Positions 49,388 to 64,000 of a DNA stretch of 64,000 nucleotides are shown here, one piece after another; the first letter of the stretch is position 1; each line of letters begins with the position of its first letter. The translations under genes and the position numbers were made by a program. Location of the stretch: contig NC_084671.1 of NCBI RefSeq assembly GCF_028389875.1, positions 28,267,083 through 28,331,082 on the forward strand, in the 5' to 3' direction. Source of the DNA: Rhea pennata. Its lineage: Eukaryota > Chordata > Aves > Rheiformes > Rheidae. The notes below the pieces were generated by a model. That model saw only the letters and a program-made list of their open reading frames with translations, had not been told where the DNA came from and made no database searches.

Positions 49388-52300
49388 CTATCCTGCTGCC
49401 TGCTTGGAGCCTATTGCAGGAGGGACGAGGCTATCCAGCTGCTGACGATTCCCTGTTTGCACCAGCCATTCGTAGAACTTGTTTTCCACCAGCACCTGGA
49501 ACCGTTTCCTCTGATGCCTGAAATCCACAAGAATATCAACAAGAAGCGTGCAAAGGTCACATTTATCAAAGGAGTATTACACTTTTAAACCTCTTTCCTT
49601 GACTACAAAACAAGCCTGCGTGTATACAGCCGGGCTTTGTTCATGAACTGCCTGTACCAGGAAGAGAAAGTTTTTACCAAGTGAACACGACTCCAGAGCC
49701 CACTGCAGGTAGAAGTCATGCGTATTTCCCCACTCCACTAGCACAGGAGTCCTGCTCCATAGAACTTCCTTTGCTTTGCTCACAGAGCACAAGCTGCAAC
49801 TCTCAACAAAGGTTTAAAAAAAAAAAAAAAAAAAAAAGACAACTAGTAACTAGTGTTCAAGCACTGAAGACAGAATTCTGTTCTAACAACACAAGTAAGA
49901 GAGAGGACAAAGATTAGGAAATGAATAAGCATGTAAGCAACACTCCTCAAATTCTCATTACTGATAATTAATATTTCCTTAGTAAGATCACCAATAACTG
50001 GTTAGACCATTTATCTGAGTCTTTCTGACATCGGGCAGACGACCAAACACGAGCAAAGCAAGCTCACGGCAGAGTTTCTCTACAATAGCATCCCAGTCAT
50101 CACCGGGTTCAGCTCCAGAGTTTCTCAAGCCAAAGGTGGCATAAGTATTTAATAGCTCCTGATGAACTTAGAGTTTATGCCATTGCTTTCTGAACTCATG
50201 AAAAAATAAAAGTTTTCACTACCCTGTGGAGATTTTATACGTTGAAGTATCTGTCAGCTTTGTATACATTCCTTATTCGATTCGATACTCCCATTCTGTA
50301 TTGGAAAAAGCAACACACCATCCCTCTTCATTTTTGTGCCACCCAGATTCAGGGGAGCCCAACATACCTCCGCACTTTTTTCACATTAAAGACTCCAAAT
50401 CTATTTAAGCAGTGTTTACATGGGAGCTATTCTATGCTTTGATAATCCTTGTCGCTTTCTTGAAATCTGCTTCTAAAATATCCCCGCTGTGCTGGAGAAA
50501 GAGGGGTAGAGCCACACAAAACACTCAAGACAGTGCACCAATTTGTGCAGGAGCATTATAGCAGCAACACAAATACTGTTTTTTAATCCTTCGCCTAATC
50601 ATTCCTAAAATCCAGTTTGCTTTTCTGATCACTGAAATGCTGATGTGTTCATAGAATTATCTGTTACAAGTATAAGATTTCTCCTCCACATGGTAATAGC
50701 TAGTTCAGAGGCCACACTTCGCAATAAAATTGTTTCCCTAAATCCCTACATGCATCACTCTGCATTTATCTACCTTGAACTTCATCTGTCATTTTATTGC
50801 CTGATCTCAGTACCAGGAGGCCTCCTTAATTCCTCCCAATCAGCTTTCATTTTTAATACCTAAGTAACTTAGCAGTGCTGGTGAACTTCATCATTCCTTT
50901 TCATCCACTTTTCAGATCCTTTACAAATACAAAAAACAGCACAGGTCCCAGCACAGATCCCCTTGTCCAGTGGTGATGTTAGAAACTGTAAGAGATTTGG
51001 ATCTTCCAAAAGCCTTTCAGAAATCCAAAAAGATTATATGTACTACAGGATTGGCCTTCTATAGTTATCTGCTGATTTCAGTGAGGCATGATTTCCCCTC
51101 ACAAAAGGCAGGTCACCTTTTCCAGAGTATATCACGCATTCATGTGCTCTGTAATTATATTTTGTATTGTCCTTTGACCATTAGCACAGTAAAGACACCA
51201 GATGTGCAAGCCTGTATCCATCCCCAGATTCCTCTGTAAAGGCTGGAAACTAAGAAATCCAGTGCCAGCCCTCAAGTACCAATACAATTTAAAGAAGACA
51301 TTACAAACTACAGTAAAATGGTTATTTTACTCTCACGTTCTCCTGGAATGTTTTGGTAAATAACATTTACTCTTGGTTTATCATATCAATTTGTTCTTGT
51401 GTTATTGCTTCTGTTTACGACATTCACTGATGCATCCCCAGAAAGTAGGGGCCTAAGATGGGAACTACCCTAAGTTCTTCTCTAGTGAATGTGAACACAG
51501 AGAATCACTTGTTTCTTCTCCAACAGTTTTATCTTCTCCAAGTGCTTATTATATACCTTGATACTACACTGACCCTGAAAGACTTTGTCTGATGGGTTTA
51601 GAAAAAGAATAAACAGGATTTTATGCTTTTGCAAGTTATTCCTCAAGCTCCCTTACTGGTCCTGCCTTACAGTGTTTTTTACATTTAGCCTGGCAGGGTT
51701 TATGTTCTTTTTCCTTGCTTTCCTCATTCAGATAACCTCAACTTCTTGAAAGATGTCTTCTTATTTCTAACAATCTCTTTCACCTCACTAGTCAAGCATG
51801 GCAGTTTTTTTTTCTTTCTCTGAGTCTTCCCACAGCACTTGCTCTCTTTAAACAGGTGGTATTATGTTTGCTCTAAGCTTCCTAGCTTTCTATCTAGTAG
51901 CCTGCAGGAGATGCTAAAATTTTTTTTGTCAGCTTCCCAGTTTCTTTTCAGTGAGTTTTATGGAATTTCTCTCCTTTTATGAAATAAACCACTCCAGCAC
52001 CAAGCTCTTGGCTCCCATCACTGCTGGAGAAGATGTTAAATCTAAGCACATCATCATCATTACCAAACATTAAGTTTTCAACATGGTAAACATCTTGGTA
52101 AAGCTCTGAGGTGAGAAGCAGCAGTTCTGGGGTGGAGGACAGTGGCTGAAGAAGCAAGAAGCACCTTAAATGAGGTTGATGGACACACTCTAGTACAAGG
52201 GCTGAATTTACAACTTTCCTCTCTGCTGGCCTTCAGGACCCAAGAACTGTGAGGCTTTACACCTCTACCACCATTACTGGATCACTACTGCTCAGCCATC

Positions 52301-55300
52301 CTCCATCTTTATAAAAATCCTGCCAAGAACTCTTTCTTTCTTATGATTGAGCACTTTTTCAAACAGTGAGCTACACTCTTAGCAAAGAGGCACCTGGGAG
52401 TTGTGATAGGAATATGGGAAGTTGAGGGAGCTACTCCAAAACAAAGGAAGACTAAATGGACTAGAACTTCTCAGCTTGACACGATGGGAGTGTTAGCAAT
52501 TTGACCCAACAGCAGTTTCTGATCATTTGTGTGTCCCACAAGAGAAACTCTTCTGAGACCACTCCTTATCAGCACCCAGTTGCACATCCATTACGAGTAA
52601 ATAACTGAGCACAGAACAGGAAAAATATACACAAAGCTCAGGTTGTACTTAAGGAACACAAGCTGCTTTCATCTCTCTGGGTCTTTAGAACTGAGTATTT
52701 AGGTTTCTATCCCTATTCTGTACTCGTGAAGCAGGCCAGGTACTTCAGAGTGCTGCATCAAAATGGGTAACAAAAGATAAAAGCAGCTAAATCTGAAATG
52801 GTCAGTAGCTGGACATTTGTAGGTGAACATTTTCAGAACTCTGCATAGGTGCTGAGAAAGCAAACAGACGCCTATCAGACAGGAGATGAGCTAGGACAGG
52901 CCTACACTAGCTACACTGAAAACTGGACAGAAAATCCAATGCAATCTGATGAAGAGGACTTTAAAAGCTACAGACCATAAGGTGATCTGCTGTAACAGTC
53001 CACATGCACATTCTAAGCTCAACTGAACAACACGTGGAGTAGTAATTTAAAGCTTCTATCTGAAGATAAAGGCTGGGCTAAGAAAGATCACTGGGCAGCT
53101 GCTGGACAATAATTTGTTCAGAGTACAGGCCCAGATCTTATCCCCATCAGCATGCAACACAGCAAGCAGACCGCAGATGGCAAAGAGACAGTACCCAACA
53201 TGAGATAAGTTGCAAGCTCTTACCACCAGAACAGATGCCTCACCTCTGGCCCCAGCAGTATATGCACTTGTTTTTTCTTGTGTTTTGCAATTCGGAAAAT
53301 ATGTTCATGACAAAACCTTTCCTTCAGAGTTACAGTTCTGAATGTTATTACTCTTGCTAGTATAATACCAAAGATCAAGATATTGGGATTACTAATTCCC
53401 AGTATTCTAGAAACGTCACATAAGACATAGCTCACACAAACTAGCCCGTTTCTAAAGCATTTTTGTGGAATTGCATCAAATGAAGCTTCTGTTTGCCCAG
53501 CTGAGCTGAGCTTCAACACAACTCACACGTTCTACTCCTGCCAGGATGCAGCACTCACTTGGTCAGGCCTGCCTCCTTCACAGTTTTCTGCCAGATCTGT
53601 ACCTTCTGCTCTCGCTGACTCAGTGCCTTCTGATACGCGTGGGGCAGTCCTCCCGGCGTTTCCGTTGTGTCTCCTTCCATCTCAAAAGGAATTACAAAGG
53701 TGTAGAACTCCGAAGGTGGCAGGAGGCGGAAGACACTTTTGTCACTGCTCTCTTTGCACACCAGCATGGGACTATCCCAATAGTTTGGCAGAGTGGCCAG
53801 GCCCACTTGAGCCATGTGGTCTTCAAGCATCGGATAATGGGTGTGGAAGGGAGCAAAGCTGACTGCTTGGTTACCAGAGAGGACAAGAGGCTGGGTAGGT
53901 GTGAGAATGTAGTAAGTACCGCTGGTGGTGGAAGAGAGAGACAAACGATGGCAAATAGCAATGACCTTGACATTGTCGCAGCTGTGGACGTGGACAGATG
54001 TCTGCACAGGGCCAAGGACAAAAGTGCTATTCCGGCACTTCTCAATGGTCACAGATCTGAAAAGAGCAAGAGAAGACACAGTGAATGAGAAAGACTAAAA
54101 CTTGGACTCTTCTAACTGGTTAGCACGCCTCATCGCAGCTTAGCAGTTAAACAGACCTGCTAAATGACATTTGACTGTGCCTCAGGAGAACAAAAACTCA
54201 CCGGAGAGGAGAGAGGAGATAAATGAAAGACTCATTGCAGCGATGAATTCGTACATGAGCCCCCACCAAGGTATCTGAGCTCTTGGCCAATGTCTGTTTG
54301 TACACCTGGCTCATTACCACCATGGGGAACACCTCAGGGACGACACGAGTATTGCAGGCAATCTTTGCTCTTCTGGTTGTTCCTTCAACTGCAAAATCAG
54401 TTAATCAAGAAACTTAGAAAGAATATGATGGTTCACTGTCCGCACCATTTTGCGACCACACAAGAAAAGAATCAGCCTAAAACTTCAAAGACAGTGCTGT
54501 CCAACTGTGTCACTTCTTCATGCACCAGTCACACCACCACTAACACCTCCTGGGCAGGAAGGCAGTCAGGAACTCTAGAAGTCATGGCACATTCAAAGAA
54601 TCAAAAACTTTTCAAAATTATTCATAGGAAGCCAGAGCCTCCCATGAACTACCAGATGGACAGACCTTGTCCAGACAGCTCAATTTCTGGAGTCTGTTCC
54701 TGAACACAAGGATCTTCTTGCCAGAAAAAGCCTTAGCGCAAGTTTTTAGCACTACCTTGAAAGTACAGACCACACATTTTAAGACATACTAAACCAATGA
54801 AATGCTCCTTCTACAGCACAATCCTTGAGCAGCTTCACTGTCCCATCTAAAACACTGCCACTCTTACTAGTATACAGTCAGAGCAGACAAAACATTAATC
54901 TTTTTTCCTGGCTCTACTGCAATGTCTCTGCAGACATAGGACTATGAGTCCATTCAAAGAGATCTAGATCAGTTCTCAACTATGCCTTGAACATCCAAGC
55001 ATCCACAAATAATTCACATATTCTATTCTCTCATCCAGTTGTACTAGAAAAATGAGACTAGTAATACTGATCTCCCTCGGAAAGGCAACTAAAAATAAAG
55101 TCAAAGATTTTCACTCATAAAAGCAGTCAAAGAACCAGAAAGACACAAACAGACATCATACAGGACCTTCCAGTCCCTCCCAGACTCGCCTCTAAGCTGT
55201 CACTTTCCCCACCTCTACTGTCAGCAGGAGGAAAAGGAGGCAAATCTGCGCTCCACTGCCAGATCCCTGCTCAAGGCAAGGAGCTGAGGCTGAGAAGTTA

Positions 55301-58066
55301 TTTCTGGAAGTAAAGCCAAGGCCTGTAGGTACCTTGCTGTGCCCAGGCAAGCTTTTTCCCAGACTTGAGGCATGCAGTCATTCCAAAGGGGTTTGTTGTC
55401 AGGCAAGACCGTATCCAACTCTCCAGCTTGGTGAAAGAGAAAGCTTTGGAGATCTTTGAGTAGCCATTTTTCCCATGAAAGGGCTGCCAGAGGGCAAGCT
55501 CGTGCAGAGGATGGACAGTCCTAGATTTGTTCACAGTCCCTTCAATAAGAAAGCTGAGGGCACGAACAGCTTCGTAGGAGACCAAACTATCGTGAGCAGA
55601 ATGGGAAGAGGCAGTGAGCTGGTGTGGCTCCAGCAGCAGTTCCAGCATATCTGAGAGGTGGCTCTGCACGAAGGCTTGGTGGTCCTGATCATTCCAGTTC
55701 TTAGTAAGTAGAAAAATAAACAAGAATGAGGTGAGTTCTCAGAAAGCTGACAAGCTTCATAAACATTATACAAGACATCCTTGCTTTTACACTAGAATCA
55801 CAGGAGTTCTAAAAGAAGTGAAACCTGGTGTTCTCTCCTTCTGCCCACTGCTTCTGCTGATCTGCTCTTCCAAAACATACGAGGAAACTGGACCCCTAAA
55901 CTGGAGGGGGGGAGGCGGGTCTCCCAACTGAGCAACGCCCCAAACCAGAAAACTGGTTTATTCCAATTCCGGGTACCAAACATTTTACTCTAATGAACCA
56001 AAATAGGAAACGGATTTCCCTACAATCCTTCCCACACAATTTCAGCCACACAGTGCTGGCAAGTGAAGGTAGGAAACAAATCAATAACTGACAGTCAAGG
56101 TCTTGCAACTGCTCTGTTGGAAGCTCACTGTACCTGTTAACAGACCCTCAGATATGATTAACTACCTTCTTCAGAGGAGCTGCAGGGAAAAAAAAAGGGT
56201 CATTTCTTCAGAGGTGAGTGAACCAATAAATAACCTCTGAAAGAATCATTAGTTCAAATTCTAAAAGGTTTCACACCAAAAAAAGAGTGGGAGACTCAAA
56301 TTATGGCAGACATCAATAAAAGCAACTTTTGCTGGCCTGAAAACTGCAGAACAAGTAACACACAGCTATGACTACACATTCTCCTCACTCACTAATAAAG
56401 GCTTCAGTTTAAAAGACAGCAACAAGCGGTGTTGGACAGTGTCGTGTCCATAGGCTGACAAGGGAGCAGCTTATACTGGGTAAACCTCACCAGCTCATTT
56501 CAAAAGAGCTGATTTCGTGCAGTGCTCATATCAGTTATCACTGAAACTAGAAGCATCTCTTCGTAGCTCATAAGAAAAAGTAAAGCCAGTAGAGACAGTT
56601 TCCAACCCCAGCACGATCAAAACATTTGGGAGGCTACAATGACAGCCAAGATGCAGCTACTTTCTGTTCATGTAACAGCTAAACTTTAACAGCAGTTAAA
56701 AGAAAGCACTAACTTTTAAATGTTGTTGGGTGCCACACAGCTCACAGCTTTATATCAGTTATTTTCATCTTTTTCTTTCTTTTTTTTTTTTCCTAAGTCC
56801 TTCAGTTCAAAGTTACCCAGTTTCTCCTTTTAATCATATCAGTTTGTCCCAAACTACAGGTCACTGGGTCATACGGTTCCCAATGCCACAGTCAGAACAG
56901 AAATCTGCTGAGGTTTGCACCTGGCCTTTATAATGGTGTCGACAATTTGTAATTAACTCTCAAATACAGAGCAGATCATGAGCTGCAGCTCATAAACACA
57001 GCTTATTTAGAAATAATTGATACAAAGATCAATCTTCACATGATTGACTTACAGCTGACTAAACAGATCACCTCCCTGAAACACAATTTATTAACCTTCC
57101 TAAACAGCACCTTAGAACCCTAATATTTTGACACAGATCATGGGAAAGCAGCCTCCAATATCAGAAAAGCTTCCTGTTCGGCTACACCTCTCTAACAGAG
57201 AAAGCTCCCCCCCCCCCAAAAAAAAAATAAATAAAAGTTGCTGCTTAGAAGGAGAATTTGGAAGACCCAGAGAAAATTTGCAGTTATATCACAGGAAATT
57301 TCTGTGGGCAAGTTTCACCGTCTCGCCAGTTAAAGCTACAGGGAACGCACCAATTTCATCTCATTTACAGTTTAGCAAAGCAGCTCAAATTTAACTCTAA
57401 CTTAGGTTTTATAGAAATACTCTCCCGGCAAAAAAACGGATGCTCTTCAGCCCACCTGCACGGGAGGTGGCTGCAGCGTTAGGCCCCCAAATACCTTATT
57501 TTGACTGGCAGACTTCCCGGTCAGGTTGGGAGACTTGGTCCTGGGGCTAGGCCACTCTTCGCCGATCAGGGACGTTCTCAGAGACACTTTGTTCAGCTGC
57601 TGGATGTACAGGAACAGCAGGAACTGCAGGGTGTCTACCGACAGCTGCCCAAGGAGGGAAAAAAACAACACGTTACGAGGCGCTGCTCCTCACCCGCGAC
57701 CGCCCGGCCCGCGGAGGGCGCCCCTGCCTTGCTGCGCTCCCGCTCCAGCTCGTCGGCGCTGCCGCAGGCCGCCTCCGCCTCGGCGCGCTCGAGGCGGCGC
57801 GGCGGGTCGCGCCGGGCCAGGCTGTCGAAGAGCTCGAAGTAGAGCCAGGCCAGGCCGCGGCCCAGCTGCAGCTTCCCGCAGGCGATGTGGCGCCAGCGCG
57901 GCCAGGCCAGGCGCGGGAAGCAGCCCTCGGCGGCCCGCGCCCGCGCGTACGCCGCCATCTTGCGCAGGTAGTGGAGGCCCAGCCTGGCGGGCGGCGGCGC
58001 CCGCAGGGCCCCCAGCAGGAACGGCTCCGTCTTCACCCACAGCGACACCCCGCCCGCCGCCTCCAT
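49388..58066 (-). CDS. TBCCD1: TBCC domain-containing protein 1, complete, six coding exons
   Basis: Centrosome-associated protein needed for centrosome and Golgi positioning in mammalian cells. Coding exons are 57728-58066, 57495-57644, 55333-55699, 54202-54388, 53559-54056 and 49388-49517; phases are consistent and the total is 556 codons plus stop (human 557). The start MEAAGGVSLWVKTEPF lines up with the human start; no in-frame ATG lies between it and the promoter. The N-terminal half holds LHYLRKMAAYARARA and WRHIACGKLQLG. The C-CAP/TBCC domain spans about residues 288-435, starting near AKIACNT and including SVTIEKCRNSTFVLGPV. The conserved C-terminus ends GSKQAAG. Oddities: intron 1 is 83 bp with a GC donor, and intron 2 ends in the weak acceptor TAAG. 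It is divergent from DNAJB11 across a shared CpG-island promoter. Confidence 0.96.
49816..49837 (+). repeat. Poly-A tract
   Basis: 22 consecutive A in TBCCD1 intron 5. Confidence 0.9.
50500..52160 (-). mobile_element. Ancient CR1-type LINE, about 1.6 kb, in TBCCD1 intron 5
   Basis: Many antisense CR1 phrases occur in order. They include 'gcattatagcagcaacacaa' (50552), 'ctgcatttatctaccttgaa' (50760), 'cttcatctgtcattttattg' (50780), 'agcacaggtcccagcacaga' (50938), 'gtgaggcatgatttcccctc' (51081), 'gtcaagcatggcagtttttt' (51792) and 'gatgttaaatctaagcac' (52031). The reading runs from the 3' region into the reverse-transcriptase half. Frames are broken throughout, so it is long dead. Family assignment is from memory. 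Confidence 0.7.
57208..57227. repeat. C-run followed by A-run
   Basis: About 11 C then 10 A in TBCCD1 intron 2. Confidence 0.9.
57645..57727 (-). other. 83-bp GC-AG intron of TBCCD1
   Basis: The exon boundary reads AGCAAG|GCAGGG at the donor and CCTTGGGCAG|CTGTCG at the acceptor. Joining these gives ELERERSK-LSVDTLQF, the same spacing as the human protein. The intron length is not a multiple of three, so it must be removed to keep the frame. The only nearby GT donor (CGG|GTGAGG at about 57690) would break the frame. Confidence 0.8.
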
Positions 58067-58203
58067 GGCGGCCGCCGCGCCCACCAACGAGACGGGACCC
58101 TCCGTCACCGCCCGGAGGACTCCGGGCGGCGCTTCAACCCCGCCCCTTCCCCCGAGGAGCCGCTTGCGATTGGCGAGCCCTGTGGGTATGGAGGAGGGAC
58201 GAA

Positions 58204-58222
58204 CGTCGCGACTTCTGATTGG
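58204..58222 (+). promoter_or_regulatory. ERSE-like element
   Basis: CGTCG, nine bases, then ATTGG. This is the reverse orientation of the ER stress response element CCAAT-N9-CCACG, with one mismatch in the CCACG half and exact spacing. ERSEs bind NF-Y with ATF6 or XBP1; DNAJB11 is an established unfolded-protein-response target. Confidence 0.5.
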
Positions 58223-58308
58223 TTGCCGTCCGCCGCCGGCCTCACCCTGGGCTCGGCGGCTTCCGCTGCGCCGTCGCTCTCCCCTCCAGAGCCGTGATAG
58301 GGCAGGAG

Positions 58309-58317
58309 CGACGTGAC
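58309..58317 (+). promoter_or_regulatory. UPRE/CRE-like ACGT core
   Basis: CGACGTGAC resembles the XBP1/ATF6 site TGACGTG, with one base different. It lies about 300 bp upstream of the DNAJB11 ATG. Confidence 0.35.
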
Positions 58318-58614
58318 GCTGCGAGCCGCGATTGGACCGAGGGACTCGGCGCTGATCTCGTGGCGGGCGATTGGCCGCCGGCGCCGAGCTGGTGGTGAAG
58401 TGTGCGCGCCGGATAGGCTGGCGGCGCGCGGGGTTGGGGCGCTGTGCCGCGCTCCTATTGGCTAGCGGCCGCCGCCGGGTTCTGCTTCATGCCTATGGTG
58501 ACCGGGGCGGGCGGCTCCGGTGCTGCGAGCCCCGGCCGGAGAGCGCCGCCTCCCCCCGCTCCCAGCGGCTGCGCGCGGCGCGGGCGGGCCCGCCCGGAGC
58601 CAGGCCGCGCTGCC

Positions 58615-64000
<5,386 letters not shown>

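Larger units (their letters stand above)
58067..58614. promoter_or_regulatory. Bidirectional CpG-island promoter, TBCCD1 and DNAJB11
   Basis: 548 bp separate the two divergent start codons. The interval is CpG-rich, has no TATA box and carries five ATTGG (inverted CCAAT, NF-Y type) boxes in the same orientation at 58169, 58218, 58331, 58370 and 58457. The island continues into both first exons (about 57690-59050). Confidence 0.85.

Noticed and set aside
53546-54088. 180-codon plus-strand open frame
   Set aside because: It is the antisense shadow of TBCCD1 coding exon 5.
57685-57727. GT donor CGG|GTGAGG as the true end of TBCCD1 exon 1
   Set aside because: It would leave phase 1 against a phase 0 acceptor and add 12 residues not in the family.
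58106-58108. Upstream in-frame start for TBCCD1
   Set aside because: The codon is GTG. The first ATG (58066) aligns with the human start.
57526-58218. 230-codon plus-strand open frame
   Set aside because: It is antisense to TBCCD1 exon 1 in the CpG island; proline, arginine and alanine-rich composition reflects GC content.
58359-58374. CGTGG followed by ATTGG as an ERSE
   Set aside because: The spacer is six bases, not nine, so it does not fit the element.

Overview
This is a eukaryotic, vertebrate window. It has large introns with GT-AG boundaries, CpG islands, microsatellites and CR1-type retroposon relics. The protein sequences and the CR1 fragments suggest a sauropsid, most probably a bird; that is an inference. 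Gene order and orientation match the tetrapod block CRYGS (-), TBCCD1 (-), DNAJB11 (+).

Layout. Positions 1-37.7 kb hold no protein-coding exon that I can recognise. In mammals DGKG lies on this side of CRYGS, so this is probably the DGKG-CRYGS intergenic interval, though I found no DGKG exon. The interval holds CR1 relics (about 3.75-4.1, 9.24-9.36 and 33.3-33.56 kb), two minisatellites (37-bp unit at 21.78 kb, 16-bp unit at 32.42 kb), several AT-rich blocks dense in homeodomain or POU motifs that look like candidate conserved non-coding elements, and a CpG island at about 36.65-37.45 kb. A frameshifted gamma-crystallin last-exon copy lies at 37.75-37.93 kb, just downstream of CRYGS.

CRYGS (38.61-45.86 kb, minus) is an intact three-exon gene encoding 178 aa. 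It has a TATA box and an almost perfect Maf recognition element upstream, as expected for a lens gene. TBCCD1 (49.39-58.07 kb, minus) is intact, with six coding exons and 556 aa. Its first coding intron is only 83 bp and starts with GC instead of GT. A 3'UTR intron is likely. A roughly 1.6-kb ancient CR1 lies in its last coding intron.

DNAJB11 (ERdj3) starts at 58,615 on the plus strand. Six exons plus the first two bases of the seventh are in the window, reaching codon 228; the rest lies beyond the end. TBCCD1 and DNAJB11 are head to head, with 548 bp between start codons in a CpG island. That interval has five ATTGG (inverted CCAAT) boxes in one orientation, an ERSE-like element with one mismatch, and a UPRE-like ACGT core, which fits a chaperone gene induced by ER stress.

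I see no new multi-gene system here. The points most worth checking are the crystallin exon relic, the GC-AG mini-intron, the Maf and ER-stress promoter motifs, the MORE-type POU palindrome and the homeodomain-site cluster.
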